Assembly (NCBI GenBank): GCA_026225945.1
Contig: JAMJFZ010000872.1
Location: 1-64,000 of the forward strand
DNA: 64,000 nucleotides
Source: Cricetomys ansorgei
Taxonomy: Eukaryota; Chordata; Mammalia; Rodentia; Nesomyidae
Reading direction: 5' to 3'
Shown here: positions 47,810 through 60,065 of the stretch, one piece after another
Layout of the letters: each line of letters starts with the position of its first letter
Numbering within the stretch: the first letter of the stretch is position 1
Notes under the pieces: generated by a model
What the model saw: only the letters and a program-made list of their open reading frames with translations
Databases searched by the model: none
What the model was told of the DNA's origin: nothing
Translations under genes and position numbers: made by a program

Positions 47810-48205
47810 CATGCACACATACACTCACACACACACCTACATGTGCACACACACATACACACACCTCACACATATATAGATACATATACTAAAGCACATA
47901 CGTACACACACACATACATACCCTAGCCACACAATGTACCACACACACACACACACACATACATTCCCTAGCCACACAATGTACCACACACACACACACA
48001 TACATTCCCTAGCCACACAATGTACCACACACACACACACATACATTCCCTAGCCACACAATGTACCACACACACACACACTCACACACATACGCTCCAC
48101 ACACACACCACATAAACATACCCCCCCACACACACACATTGCACACACCACACGCATGCATATACCCCCACAGACCCACACACACACACACACACACACA
48201 GAGAA
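47810..48205 (+). repeat. CA-rich minisatellite with a 20-base core
   Basis: Compound (CA)n with four near-identical cores CCCTAGCCACACAATGTACC at 47921, 47966, 48007 and 48048 (spacing 45, 41, 41), separated by CA runs and ACATACATT. The remaining stretch is plain CA repeat. Confidence 0.95.
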
Positions 48206-48209
48206 GATC

Positions 48210-49630
48210 TTAAGAAGGCTTCAATAAAAACACTCATCAACAGAGTAACTAGAATCACCAACCACAAGTTCATCAACAGCAAGAAACCAAATGCAGTAAG
48301 ATCTCCATGGACTTCTGAGAGACATTTGTTCAATTTAGAATAGTATCAGAGAGAAACTATATCTCAAGAATACAAGAAAAGAGAAACTTAAACAGAAGCA
48401 AGGCTATCCCATAGCCGATCACACTAAAGCAGCTTTCAAATCGTATGTTCAAATTCCTAACAATGCTGGGATTGAGCTATTTGAAGGACAAGGAAGGGTC
48501 TCGGGGTTTACTTTCAAAAGATGCTGGCTGGTACTGTTTACAGCTACACTCTAAGGAGGCAAGATTGTCCAGAGTGAGGAGATAAAAAGTACATGCAGGT
48601 AAACAGTAACGCCGAGAGGAGTACTGCGGAAAAGACCTTCAACATGAAACACTTCAGCAACTGATAACAAGGACTGCAATATGTGCGTGTACTTCATAGT
48701 CTGATAATATACAGAACACCTGACGAAAATAGGGAACGGACACTCCAAATTTGCTTTCATAGCAGATTTCAGTAACATGTGTGCCACCAGCAAGACGGCA
48801 CACACATTTTAAACTGATATTTGATTGATATTAATCCAAAGTGTTAAACGCATTTTAAATGATATAATTATCCACAAAAAAAGTATAAAACAGCTAAGGA
48901 GAAAAAAATGTAAAAACCTAACATTGACATGATACTTAATTTATTAAAGGACACCAGAGTATTTAAATAAGGAACAGACAGGTACTGCTAATGCTCATTA
49001 TGCATATTTGCATAATTGTGCCATTGCATGACAGCGTCATCGTCATCAAGATATCATTTTTGCCCTGATCTATATGTTCGGTGCAAAGCTGTCGCTCTGC
49101 ACAATAGACCAGCCAGCAAGTCCAAAGGACCCCAAAGAGTATGCTTGTTTGGGTTTGCCTGACTCTTAAATGTATTTAGTAGAATAAAGCCCAAAACTCT
49201 CCAAGATCATTTACATCAGCAGGCCAGAAGAACTTATTTTCTTACACGTCAAAGCCTTGCATAAACTAATTGAAATAATGTACCGCTCATTCAACAACGG
49301 GCAGAACACCCTGTGAGGGCATAGATAGCCTAGGAACAGAGCCACGCACACTGGAAACCTGACATATTAAACAAAGAGCTGACAGATCAGTGGGAGAACT
49401 TGCTATTCAACAGCTGTACCATATGATTGGTTTTAGAGAGCAAAGTTGGGAGACAGGGATGGAGGAGGTGCCTGCCTTATGGGATGTGGAGCTAAGCGGG
49501 AGAAAACGAACAGGAATTTACGAACGTGTGGAAGGAAATAGAGGGTATCGTATCTTGATGCACAGATTCCTTAAACTTCCAAAGCATTCAGCCCTATTAA
49601 AGTGTATCAGTGTTCTGTAGAAAATCTACT
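48210..49630. other. No feature recognised
   Basis: Unique-looking intronic or flanking sequence without a supported gene. Confidence 0.45.
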
Positions 49631-49635
49631 CAAAA

Positions 49636-49706
49636 AAAGAAAGAAAGAAAGGAAGGAAGGAAGGAAGGAAGGGAGGGAGGGAGGGAGGGAAGGAGGGAGG
49701 GAGGGC
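49636..49706 (+). repeat. (GGAA)n/(GGGA)n microsatellite
   Basis: GAAAGAAAGG passing into GGAAGGAA and GGGAGGGA. Confidence 0.95.
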
Positions 49707-49811
49707 TCATTCACTTGCTCCTTAGGAAGCATGTAGGGAGTCAGGCACCATTATAAGAACTAGGGAAACAGTGACCAAAGTGGATGGATCCCCTGCCTCA
49801 TAGAGGATGAA

Positions 49812-50695
49812 ATGGATAGAAATTGAACATCCCTAATCCAAAAACTTGAAAAATGCAAACTGCCCCCAAATCTCTAGATTTCAAAGACATCAAAGCAATG
49901 ACGTGATGTCATCAGTGAAAAAATGCACACGTTTGTTTCACATACAAAATTCTCATATTGTTGTATGAAACTCCCTTCAGGCTGTATGTAAAGAATCTGT
50001 GGACGATGAATGGATCTAGTGTTCAGGTGGGTTCTTTCCTGGAGGATCTCATTATAGTACATGAACATCTGGAACATATCAGAAATCTCAAGCATTTCTG
50101 TGTTTAGAAATCTTCAATCTTTTCCTTCAATTTAGGGAAAGAGAAAGGAAAGATAGAAAGAAATTGTCACCGCTTTTGCAGGTGACCTTAATAGAGAATA
50201 AGAAAAAGGGAGACATGTTTACATCCTTTTAGACTGTCCTAAGCTCGGAGAGGACTGGCTGACAGTCAGTCAGACTAGCGTCTCAGCTCACCATCTGCAA
50301 ACGCAATCTCTCCAACCTTGGTTTTTCTATGCAAGAATCAACACACTAACAACGGACAAACCAACCAACGAACCACCAACCAACGCCCAGCCTGGCTCTT
50401 GGGGTTTTAAACCTTGTCTACTCTACGCAAAATTTCCCATAAACCCAAACCGCACACAACACTAAGAACAAGCTACGCGTGCCAAAACAACTATGCCTAA
50501 CCAAATTACAGCCACCTGCATCAAGCAGTCCAATTCAAACTCACGGTCATCTACCGCACCTGGGAGGTAAACGTAAACCTAGTCCAAACGCCATTTTGCA
50601 TTTTTAAAGAAACCAAAGTAACAAAAACTTCATCCAAATGTTCCTCTATGTTTCTGGGCCCCAAGTATTTTGGATGCGTGACACTCGACCTACAC
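49812..50695 (-). repeat. Ancient mammalian repeat, split by an insertion
   Basis: The left part (GAACATCCCTAATCCAAAAA, then GAAACTCCCTTCAGGCTGTA) and the right part (CCCCAAGTATTTTGGATGCG) belong to one old interspersed repeat with inverted ends, seen in many mammals. About 550 bases are inserted between 50100 and 50651. Confidence 0.65.
50101..50650. repeat. LTR-like insertion of about 550 bases
   Basis: Starts with TG (TGTTTAGAAATC) right after TTTCTG at 50095-50100, and TTTCTG recurs at 50651-50656, consistent with a 6-base target-site duplication. It contains an unusual AACCAACGAACC-type stretch and several CpG. The family is unidentified; the 3' end does not finish in CA. Confidence 0.5.
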
Positions 50696-51552
50696 CTGTG
50701 AAATGAGAAACACCCGAGTCAGCTTCCTCAGGACTGAAGAAGTTTTCTTCCTCAAAGATGAAGAAAACTAAGGCCATCCTTGGCTTCCCCACGTCATCCT
50801 CAGGCATTTCCAAGAAGTGCCTAAAGCTCAAGGCAGCCAGTAGGACAAGCCTCCAATGCCTACTGACAACTTGGAAACCATGTCATAATTATTTTACTTG
50901 GTGTCCTTGAACTGACTCATGAGGGAACCTGGACAAAGCTTAGGCCTGCAGAATAAACACCTTCCGTCTAACTTTCACAAACCACCTCTAGACAGAGCCT
51001 AAAGCCATTTTTAAATCCTCCAAATGGCTTGTGCAGCATGCACTTTGGGTTACAGTGGAAAACACAAAGGATAAAATGCTTTGGTACAAAAAAAAAATAG
51101 AATTGTCAATAAAGAAAGAAAGAAAAAGATCCCTATAGGGGACAAGCTTGTCATAAGATCTCATCAGCTGATGGAAGGGGAAACATTCTAAGTTTAGAAT
51201 ATCAAGGAAGCTGAAGCAAAGCACATAATTAGTTTGTTGCCCTGGATTTTGAAAACAAAGACCTTTGCAGTGCACATGAAATTCTATTGTGTCAGTTTGG
51301 GAGCTATGGAGCCTCCCAATGCCAACGTCTTAGAAGTAGGGACTTTCCCAGAAGTGTTTTGGGGTCTTTGCTGTTGTTGCTTCAGAAAAGCCAATCCAGG
51401 GTTCACACAATTCAAACAAGCTAAGAGGAAGTCAATACCAAATGTATTGACTTACACGTATTGGTATTAAATGCAGGTGACCTGCTACTGTGCAGCAAGA
51501 TGCTAAGACATTCCAAGAGCTTAGAGTTCTCACTCCAGCCCAAAGCTTCTTC

Positions 51553-51588
<36 letters not shown>

Positions 51589-51590
51589 GT

Positions 51591-51845
51591 GGGCTGGAGA
51601 GATGGCTCAGCGGTTAAAAGCACTGGCTGCTCTTCCAGAGGACCCTGGGCTGGAGAGATGGCTCAGCGGTTAAAAGCACTGGCTGCTCTTCCAGAGGACC
51701 CTGGTTCCATTCCCAGTACCCATAGGGCAGCTCACAACTGTCTGTAACTCTAGTTCCAAGGAATCTGACACACTCACACAGATGTGCATGCAGGCAAACA
51801 CCAATGCACATAAAATAAAAAGAAACATTTTTTTTTTTAAAGAAA
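51591..51845 (+). repeat. B2 SINE with duplicated 56-base head
   Basis: A young-looking B2 (GGGCTGGAGAGATGGCTCAG) whose first 56 bases occur twice, 51591-51646 and 51647-51702, without a difference. AACCTTTG beside both ends (about 51582 and 51846) marks the target-site duplication. Confidence 0.95.
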
Positions 51846-52254
51846 AACCTTTGCAAACTTTGATGATAGTTGGACACAGAGAAAAACAGAAGTTGACAAA
51901 TAGTCTTTCTTCTTCCTTTTTAAGATAGCATTCTATCGAAAAATACTCATCAGTCTTTTGACATTAATTCATTAGACATTTATTTAGCATTGGCTCTGTC
52001 AAACACTAAGCTATAGACTCTGGAATTAAAAAGTAAATGTAAACAATTTCTTCCCTAGTGTGCTCAAAAAACGACAGATAAAATGCAGTAATGTGTTCCC
52101 TGGGTGGAGAGGTTCACTCATAAGAATGTTCTAGAGCCACCTGCCTCCAGATCCTGACTGTGTGCATCTGACCAAAGGCTCACACTTACTATGAAACAAT
52201 GAACAAGTTCTAGGATATTCTCAAAAGCTTTTCCATATTGTTCTAGTTGCAAAA

Positions 52255-52487
52255 AGAAGGAAAGGGAGGGAGGGAGGAAAGGAGAGAGGAAAAGAAGAAG
52301 GTAGGGAGGGATGGAGGAAGGAAGGAAGGAAGGAAGGAAGGAGAGAAGGAAGGAAGGAAGGAGAGAAGGAAGGAAGGAAGGAAGGAGAGAAGGAAGGAAG
52401 GAAGGAAGGAAGGAGAGAAGGAAGGAAGGAAGGAAGGAAGGAGGAAGGAAGGAAGGAAGGAAGGAAGGAAGGAAGGAAGGAAAGAGT
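52255..52487 (+). repeat. (GGAA)n microsatellite with GAGA interruptions
   Basis: About 230 bases of GGAA units with a recurring GGAGAGAAGG break, giving a higher-order repeat. Open frames in it are artefacts. Confidence 0.97.
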
Positions 52488-52489
52488 TG

Positions 52490-53735
52490 AGAACACGTCA
52501 TTAACAAATTGATAGGACACATCATTTTCAGTGAAGCAATTTTAAACCTTCCGTTACTGCTGCCAGAGTTGGGGTGTGTGAGGTCCTGGGTGTAGGTCAC
52601 ACCTTTTCTGCCATAGCTGAGTTCAGAGAACAGATGGGAGGCTGCAGCCCGGCAACACTGGCCACAGGCTGAGTGACCAGGGTACCAAATGCTCCAGCCA
52701 CTGAGACACTGTGTTCAGTAAATGGGGGAAGATAATGGACAGGACCTCTCTATTCAAGTCAGTGCTCACACCGAATGCAACCCCAACCAAATAACAACTG
52801 GAATAACTTTTTGGTCACAGTCATTCTATGTGAGTAAATGTATTAACTGGTGAGTAAATATATTCAAAGCAAAGGAAATTCCAAAGAAAAAGATCTGGGA
52901 AGGATCCTAACCCTAGAATACTAAAATATTAGATAATAATATCAGAACATATTATAAGACCATGGTGCTTTTTAAAGGCATTGGTGACATTGGTGCACAA
53001 GCACATGCACATAAGATGTTCCAAAACAGTCAGACCATGCTGTAAAACACACCACAGGGACACCTTTCCATACAAGGTGGAAAGGGAGAGTAACTCAGTA
53101 AGCGTGCTGGGCACACCTGGATTTGGATTCTTTAAAAGATAAATTTAAACTTTTCACAATACTAAGAAGTTATATCATAGGAGATGAAACTATAAAACAG
53201 ATTTAACTCTAGGAAAATGGCAAGAGGACATCCTGGCAACCAAACTGAAAGGAGTAGAATCGCACTTTGGAAATTACAAAAGATATTTCATAGGAAGAGA
53301 AGAAGATGGCATATGAAATACAAAGCAAATGTGAATAATAAAACTAAGGAACAGATAACAAAGCAGAGAAATACATACAGCAGTCGCCAGGCTGGAAAGG
53401 AAGTTGGCAGACCTTTCAGGTAAATGAGAATGGACCTGGAGTAAAATCCATCCTTGTACAAAACCCTCCAAACGGAAAACTAAACCATATTATAACTCTA
53501 TCGATGGAATAAATCGTAAGCATAAGCCACACAGGGCGGAAGGAATTCAACACTGGACATGTTGACTGGCATCATGAGACCTGTGCATCTCTACCAGAAA
53601 GAAGCTGGTCAGCAGGGAGCACAGACCAGAACAGAAAGTTCATCCAAATTCCTTCCTGTTTTGGCTTTGTGACTATTCAGTAAAGTTACTGAAAACATGC
53701 CTAGTATCTAGGTAATATCTGACACACATATCAAG
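52490..53735. other. No feature recognised
   Basis: No coding family or clear repeat seen on either strand. Confidence 0.45.
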
Positions 53736-53737
53736 TA

Positions 53738-53932
53738 GAGAGATGGGGTCAGCAGCTAACAGCGCTTACCTCTAGAGAACCTGAGTTTTGTTCCTAGCAC
53801 CCATGTCAGGTGGTTCACAATCACCTGTTAACTCCACTTTCAGGGATCCAGTGCCCTCTGCTGGCTTCTGGGGGCACTGCACTCATATGTACATGCATAT
53901 ACGCACACACAGATACACATACATACACGGAA
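53738..53932 (+). repeat. B2 SINE
   Basis: GAGAGATGGGGTCAGCAGC head, GTTTTGTTCCTAGCACCCAT B-box region, CAGTGCCCTCTGCTGGC body and a CA-rich end. Confidence 0.88.
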
Positions 53933-53956
53933 TTAAAATAGTAAATGTAAATCTTG

Positions 53957-54098
53957 TTGGGTGGCAGTAGCGCATGCCTTTAATCCCAGCACTCAGGAGG
54001 CAAAGTCAGGAAGATCTCTGTGAGTTCGAGGCTAGCCTGGTCTACAGAGTGAGTTCAGGACACCCAGAGTTACAACAGAGAAACCCTTTCTCAAAAAA

Positions 54099-54135
<37 letters not shown>

Positions 54136-54170
54136 GAAAAGAAAAGAAAAAGAAAAAAGAAAATCAAGAT
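53957..54170 (+). repeat. B1 SINE with (GAAAA)n tail
   Basis: GCGCATGCCTTTAATCCCAG, GAGGCTAGCCTGGTCTACAG and CAGAGAAACCCTTTCTCAAA; the tail has become an AAAAG repeat. Confidence 0.93.
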
Positions 54171-54174
54171 GCCC

Positions 54175-55400
54175 CTGGAAACAAGAGTTCTCCTCCACAA
54201 CACAACTAATAAGACTGGTATCTCAGCTCCACCTAGCACTCAGAACTCTAACCACACATTCCAGTGTGGTCTGGATACAAAGTTCAAGGTTATGGTAGAG
54301 ATGATATGCAAGGCAGTGTTGTAGTAATGCTACCAGTAGCTCCTGACAGTTCATCCTGTGCGAACCACCAACTCCAACCCTGGTGTGTATAAGAAAGAGC
54401 CTCCTGGCTCCGGTTACTTGGGGGCATTCTGATCTACTTGACTCAATTTAGTCTTCATCAGGTAAACTCCATAAGAGTTCATTTAGGGCTGCTCACTAGT
54501 AAGGCCCAGGAAGGGCCTACCTGAGCTCTGCTTCAACTAGGTCCAGGTCCCTTGACGAAGGCCCTGCTGCTTCCCCTGGTCTGTGCCAGACATGGGCACT
54601 TCCCTTCCCTGGCTTCAGCTTCCTGAATCTGTGTTTTTGTGTGACTCTGGCTGTGGCTGTCCCATGCCAGGCACCGAAGTCTGTTCCAGGGTGTGTAGCA
54701 ATGCCTGGCTAGCTCATATGTGCTGTCCTTTAGGCTAGGGTCTGGAGCTCTGGGGATAGATGTACCTGTGTGCACTGATGCTCACCCGTCTGGAAACGAG
54801 AGGGAAGTGATGGAAGGCCCTGGGCATAGTCATTGAGTTAGGGAGTTGTGGCTGAGTGTGGTTCAAAGAAACTGCCACCGAAGACTAGTTGTTATGTCTC
54901 AAACTCACAAACTGCTGGCTGAGGTACCTGCTTAACATATCAAAGTGAATCTGGTCACCAGATTCTCTCAGCACTCCCTTCCCCACCCCACCTGTTACAG
55001 GGTCCCTCCTGTCTTGCATACCCTGCTCCCTACCCTGAACCCTCTAGCCCAGGGGCTGGGCTGCCCTTCCCTATATAGTCAAGCCATTTTGGTTACTCTC
55101 TGCCTTGGCCTCCTGGTCTCTTGGCCACCACTCCAAGTTCCCCTTTCCCACTAATCCCGTCTCCCCTCCCCCTCTCCTCACATTGCCGGACAGCTCCACC
55201 TTGGACTCGGCTGGATGTCCCTGCCCTGCGCTAAGCTCTCCCTCATATCTCCTGTATTCTACTTCATATCTATAATAGACATTCTGCTCCGCCATACAAA
55301 GGAGCAGCCATATTCTTTTCCCTCTTATTTCTTCATTCATTAGTAACCCATGCTCTCTTTGGCTGATCGCATTTCTCTCTGCTCTGGCTGCTGTCTCTTG
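54175..55400. other. No gene recognised; C/T-rich stretch
   Basis: Locally pyrimidine-rich (near 55130-55190) but not a simple repeat. No exon or promoter signal for Abca13 that I can support. Confidence 0.4.
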
Positions 55401-55519
55401 TTTTGTTTTGTTTTGTTTTGTTTTTGTCACAGTACCCAGAGCCACCTGCCATCCACATGTCTTCTCCCTCCAAGCTGATCATGAACTTCAGCCTTGGATC
55501 CTCACAGATCTTATGCCCA

Positions 55520-55605
55520 TTTCACAGATTCAGGAAGTTGAGTTGAGGCTGGAGAATCATGAATTCAAGGCCAGCCTGGGCTACAGGGTGAGACCTCATC
55601 TCGAT
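55520..55605 (+). repeat. B1-like SINE fragment
   Basis: CATGAATTCAAGGCCAGCCT followed by GGGCTACAGGGTGAGACC. Confidence 0.75.
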
Positions 55606-55609
55606 GGAA

Positions 55610-57180
55610 CATTTGAAAAGCAGTCATTTTTCTGTTCTTTTGGAAGGCTGAAGGTTCTTAGCCTCAGGCCATGGGGCAGGACCCGAAGGACACCTACAAG
55701 ACACCCAAGCTGCTTAAGACTCTTTCTTCCCATAGGCCTTCCCTTACCGCCTTTCAAAGATTTTCCCTTCCCGGTGGCTTGTGTGTTTACTTTCTTTTGA
55801 GAAAGGGGTTGGGAGGAAAACAAAGCCCAAATCAAAAGATTAGAAGCAAATTAAGATCAATCAGAACTGAAAGGGCCCTGTGAAACCTCGATTGTGAATA
55901 GAAGAAATACAAACAAGTCCAAAACCTGCCAGCTCTGAGCTCTAAAACCACAAAACATGTTTGCTTCTCAGTAATTGGAGTTCTGTCTTGCTTTTCTTCC
56001 CCAGTCACTGAGACATACCCCAATGACCTGCAGTAGCCTCACAATGGCCCAACAGTTTCCTCCCTGGGATCAAGAACAGGTGTGTCTGAGCAGCCAAGAC
56101 AGCCTGAGACCACACCAGAACCCCTCGAGTACTTTTTAATGGTCTCCTTATCTAACACATGGGTACCAGATTATTCCCTCAATGTGCAGAGAGGTCAGTT
56201 AAGAGCATCAGACTGTCACAAGGCATCCAGATATGAATGTAGCTGTAGCCAGCTAAGATGCTATCTGTGGGGCTCAATTATGGAAAATGAACAACTTCTC
56301 CATGGCTGCTGGGCACCATGAGAATCATGTAAGGGCAAATGCAGGGCTTTGGGGAACCTTTATCTCTCACCCAAATCTTGTTCAGCAGTGCCCGCATCTG
56401 GAGCTCTTCCAGGGTAGCGGGGCCTCTGGGGGAGGCAAAGCAAAGCCCTGTCAGCAGGTAACCATTTAGCAGTGTCTGCCAGGCACTTCTGACTGGTCGA
56501 CTGGGCCACGAGAATGAATTGAGCCTGGAGAACTCTACCACGACACTTCCGTGCTCATTTGTGGATTCTGGTACTACGAGTACGTCCCAGAGAGTAGGAC
56601 TGGATATTGACATGAGAGCAATTGCAGCCTAAGCAAAAATCATCCAATCAACATCTACACCCAGAAGGATCTGACCAGGGTCAGGTCACTGGTCATATAC
56701 CCAAGTCACATGGCCCAGGCCTTTCCATGGGAGGATTCTGAGCTAGACAAAGCCATGTGGTACCTGGGACTCTGGTTCTGATAAAATGAGGAGGGCAGCC
56801 ACCAGGCCAGTCCTCAGGCTCTACGATATCCAGGAAATTCAGAAGTTTGCCCAGTCTATCCACTCAAATACAGCACAGATATCCTGCTAGAAGTCAGACC
56901 GCAATGCTATAGCTGTTCACCTTCAAACCTTGGGACACTGTCAGACAGAAATGAGCAGGAATTGGAGCCATGGGACTTCTCTGCCACTCTACCCACTGGG
57001 CTAGGAGGGGAAGGGTATTGTAGTCATGATGACTGGAGATTTAGACATTCTTAAGGAATAGATGCTCTTTGTTTTCGTTTGAGCTCACTATGCAGTTTGT
57101 GTGCCACCATTCCTGGAGAGAAGTTGCATTTGAATAAGAAAATATCTTTCCTTTGACCCAAATGGTGGTGAAATGGTGTT
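55610..57180. other. No feature recognised
   Basis: No coding family or clear repeat recognised. Confidence 0.4.
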
Positions 57181-57183
57181 GAA

Positions 57184-57725
57184 ATGGTGGTACCTAGGGA
57201 TTAAGTTGTGCTGTTTAAAAGTCCTAGCCCCCCCAGCAGTGATGGTGCACACCTTTAATCCCAACACTGGAAAGGCAGAAGTAGGCAGGTCCCTGTGAGT
57301 TCAAAGCCAGCCTGCTCTACAGAGTGAGTTCCAGGACAGCCAGAGTTACAACAGAGAAACCCTGTCTCGAAAAACCAAAAAAATAAATAATAAAGTCCTA
57401 AATCACCCAAGGTGTGGCTTTATCTTCCTGAGTAAAGGAAGGGTAGGGATCCCCAGTGAGCTTGTCCTTTGGGGGTCAGAGCTCTCTTTCCACGAGAAGC
57501 TAGCTTTAGCTTGACCCGGGGGATTAGGTTCATTTGAGGCAAGACAGTTATGTCCAGACCCTATATTACACTGGTCCTGCCATCTCAGACTCTGTGTGGC
57601 CCTGTTTTGAAATGGATTTTATACCTTTAATGGTGCTGATCCTGTCATCTCACCTGGGGATTAAATTGTTCTATTTAAAAGTCCTAAACTGACCATGCTG
57701 TTGCTTTATCTCCTGGGGCAGCAGG
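57184..57725 (+). repeat. Local direct duplication
   Basis: GGGATTAAGTTGTGCTGTTT-AAAAGTCCTA (from about 57197, continuing beyond the B1 as TGTGGCTTTATCTTCCTG) recurs about 460 bases on as GGGATTAAATTGTTCTATTT-AAAAGTCCTA and TTGCTTTATCTCCTGGGGC. The first copy holds the B1 insertion. Confidence 0.75.
57233..57392 (+). repeat. B1 SINE with target-site duplication
   Basis: GATGGTGCACACCTTTAATC to GAAACCCTGTCTCGAAAAAC. AAAGTCCTA occurs immediately on both sides, marking the insertion. Confidence 0.95.
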
Positions 57726-57729
57726 TGTA

Positions 57730-59355
57730 TTGACAAAGAGGGAGCTCCAGCCTCACCCAGGCACTCCTTGGGGCTGCATTATTCCCCTACTGCTCAAGGG
57801 ATAAACTCCTAACTCCCATTCCCCCGCACTTCATAATGTGATTTTGCTTAGAAATGAGGTCACTGGAAATAGAGTTTGTTAAAACAAAGACAGACTGGAG
57901 CAAAATGAGCCGTGATCCCACATGGTATGCCCTTTCCTTCTGAGAGAGAACTCGGGACACACAGAGACATACAGGGATGGTTATGAAGAGCCATGGGGAG
58001 GGGTCATCCACACACCACTTCTCAGAGAAGCTAGCCTGCCCACCCTCTACCTCAGGCTTCCAGCCTCCAACTGTGAAGCATCACGTTTCTCTTTATACCA
58101 CTTGGTGTGCAGTGTTTTGTTATAATGGTCAAAGCAGACTCATATATGCCCGTGGGCAAGCACAGATTTAGCCTAACTGCCCTGCAGGAAGAGGAAGGGC
58201 TTACTTCTGGAAAATCTCTTTTGATAGGACATATCTTACCAACCATCAGGGTACAGCAAGACTCCTGATCCAGAGAATATTGGCTTAAGCATTAAGACTC
58301 TGCAGCAGAGACCCTTAAATGCTATTATTCATTTAAGAGCCTCTCCTAGGTAAGTTTACTTGAAGCATACCCAAGGTCTGTTAATATTATGTTTGAACTT
58401 TTGAGGTACTTTCTAATAAAAAGGTATTCTGAAATTTTAAAGGCTACACAACTATAGCATCTTGTCAGGAGCAGTCTTTCAAGGTCAAGATTTTTTTTAC
58501 CAACCAGACTAAGAGTTCAGACACTTGACCGATGACCTCTTGGCTTCTGCTAACAGAACCTTAAGTCAAATATATTTGTCAGGAAACCATTGAACTATAA
58601 CTTCTAACTACACAAAAAGAGTAACAAGAATAGAATCAGCTTCTAAAATAATGTCTAAAAGAAAGATGGTCTGTTCCACTTCTGGACTTTATGATTGCTT
58701 CCAGCTTCAGAAAAATGCAGAAATTGAGGTCAGCAAGTGTTTGCTTTTGTTTTTCAAAAGAAAGTTATGCTTTACACCAAGTCAGCAGGGATGGATGAAA
58801 ATCTCAAATAAATGTGAGATTTCTGTTTTTATAAAACAAAAACATAGATACACATAAGACGTCAGAGGTTAAAGGAAATAAAACCTGAAAATATACTTTC
58901 TTCCCTACTAAAAGGAAAAGATGTTTAAGAATGTTTTCAGGGTTAGACCCTAAAGGTAGATGACTATGAGTTAGAGATACACGCTGAGATTTAGCCTGCT
59001 TAGGAGTAGGCTGACTGGGAGCTCTCCAGTGGAAGTGGATTTAAATTTGACCATGTGTTGAGCATAGAAGCTTTGATACTGGCACTCTGACAGTCCCATT
59101 AACTTCTTCCAAGCCATGCCTGAAGGAGGAACATAGAAAAGACACTATAACTGTTGTCTATACCTAACAGAACCCATTCGTGTGCTACTATAGTCTTATA
59201 AACCAAAAACACTGAGGATTACGTATGAGAGAGGTCTGGAGTCTGGACTGTATGTCACTGGGTTCTGTACTGCAGAGCAGTAGAACATTTTCAATATAGG
59301 TTTATCCTTTACTGCCTGTAGTTGAGAATTAACTATAGGTTCATAGAACTATGAT
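57730..59355. other. No feature recognised
   Basis: No coding family or clear repeat recognised. Confidence 0.4.
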
Positions 59356-59361
59356 GCTTGT

Positions 59362-59745
59362 ATTAGTCAGTTCTCTGCTACTGTAACAAAGTAACTGCTA
59401 TAATTATGTTATAAAGAGAAAAGTAAATTTGGCCTACAGTTATAGAATCTGTTGGCCCTATAGTTTCAGGCCTGTGATGACACCATATATCATGGAAGGA
59501 ACTTGTTGGGGAGGAAAACCACTCACCTAATCATAAGTCATGGAGCAAAGAAGGAGAGTAAAGAGACCAGGATCCCACAACCTCCTTCAACAGCATCCTT
59601 GCGATGACCTAATAACCTCTCACTAGGTTCCAGTACTTACAGTTCCATAACCTCCCCCTAGCACCATCCCACAGACCAAGCCTCCCTCATGAGATTTTAC
59701 AGACAATCAAGATACCAAGTGCTGTCAATGTACACTACGTGACAC
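59362..59745 (-). repeat. MaLR-type LTR, reverse
   Basis: GTATTAGTCAGTTCTCTGCT, GAAAAGTAAATTTGGCCTAC and CAAGCCTCCCTCATGAGATT follow the order of a reversed MaLR LTR. Confidence 0.65.
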
Positions 59746-60065
59746 TTCAATCCCCCACAACTAGCCAAAGTCTTCAACAAGACTGTCTAAAGACAAGCAG
59801 CTGTGCCAGCTTTCATTAGCTGACAAGTGATCAGGATGTCACACAGTGGGGACAAAAGGAAAGAGGTTAGCAGCCACCATTGAGAACAGAAATTAAGATG
59901 CATAAGATTTGACAGCAGTGATCCCAAGAAAGATCAAGGGTCAAGTCGAGCAACGGTGCCACCCATAATAAACACAGTGGGCTCAGCCACTCTAGATCCC
60001 ATCAAAGCAGAAGAGATTTTAAAAAGATAAAATAAAATTATGACACTTCCAAAAGGCAACACTTG

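Noticed and set aside
47178..47824. 191-codon minus-strand open frame
   Set aside because: It spans a MaLR LTR read in antisense and CA-rich sequence; no protein family resemblance.
47810..48205. Regularly spaced repeats resembling a CRISPR array
   Set aside because: The spacers are themselves CA repeats and the genome is mammalian; this is a minisatellite.
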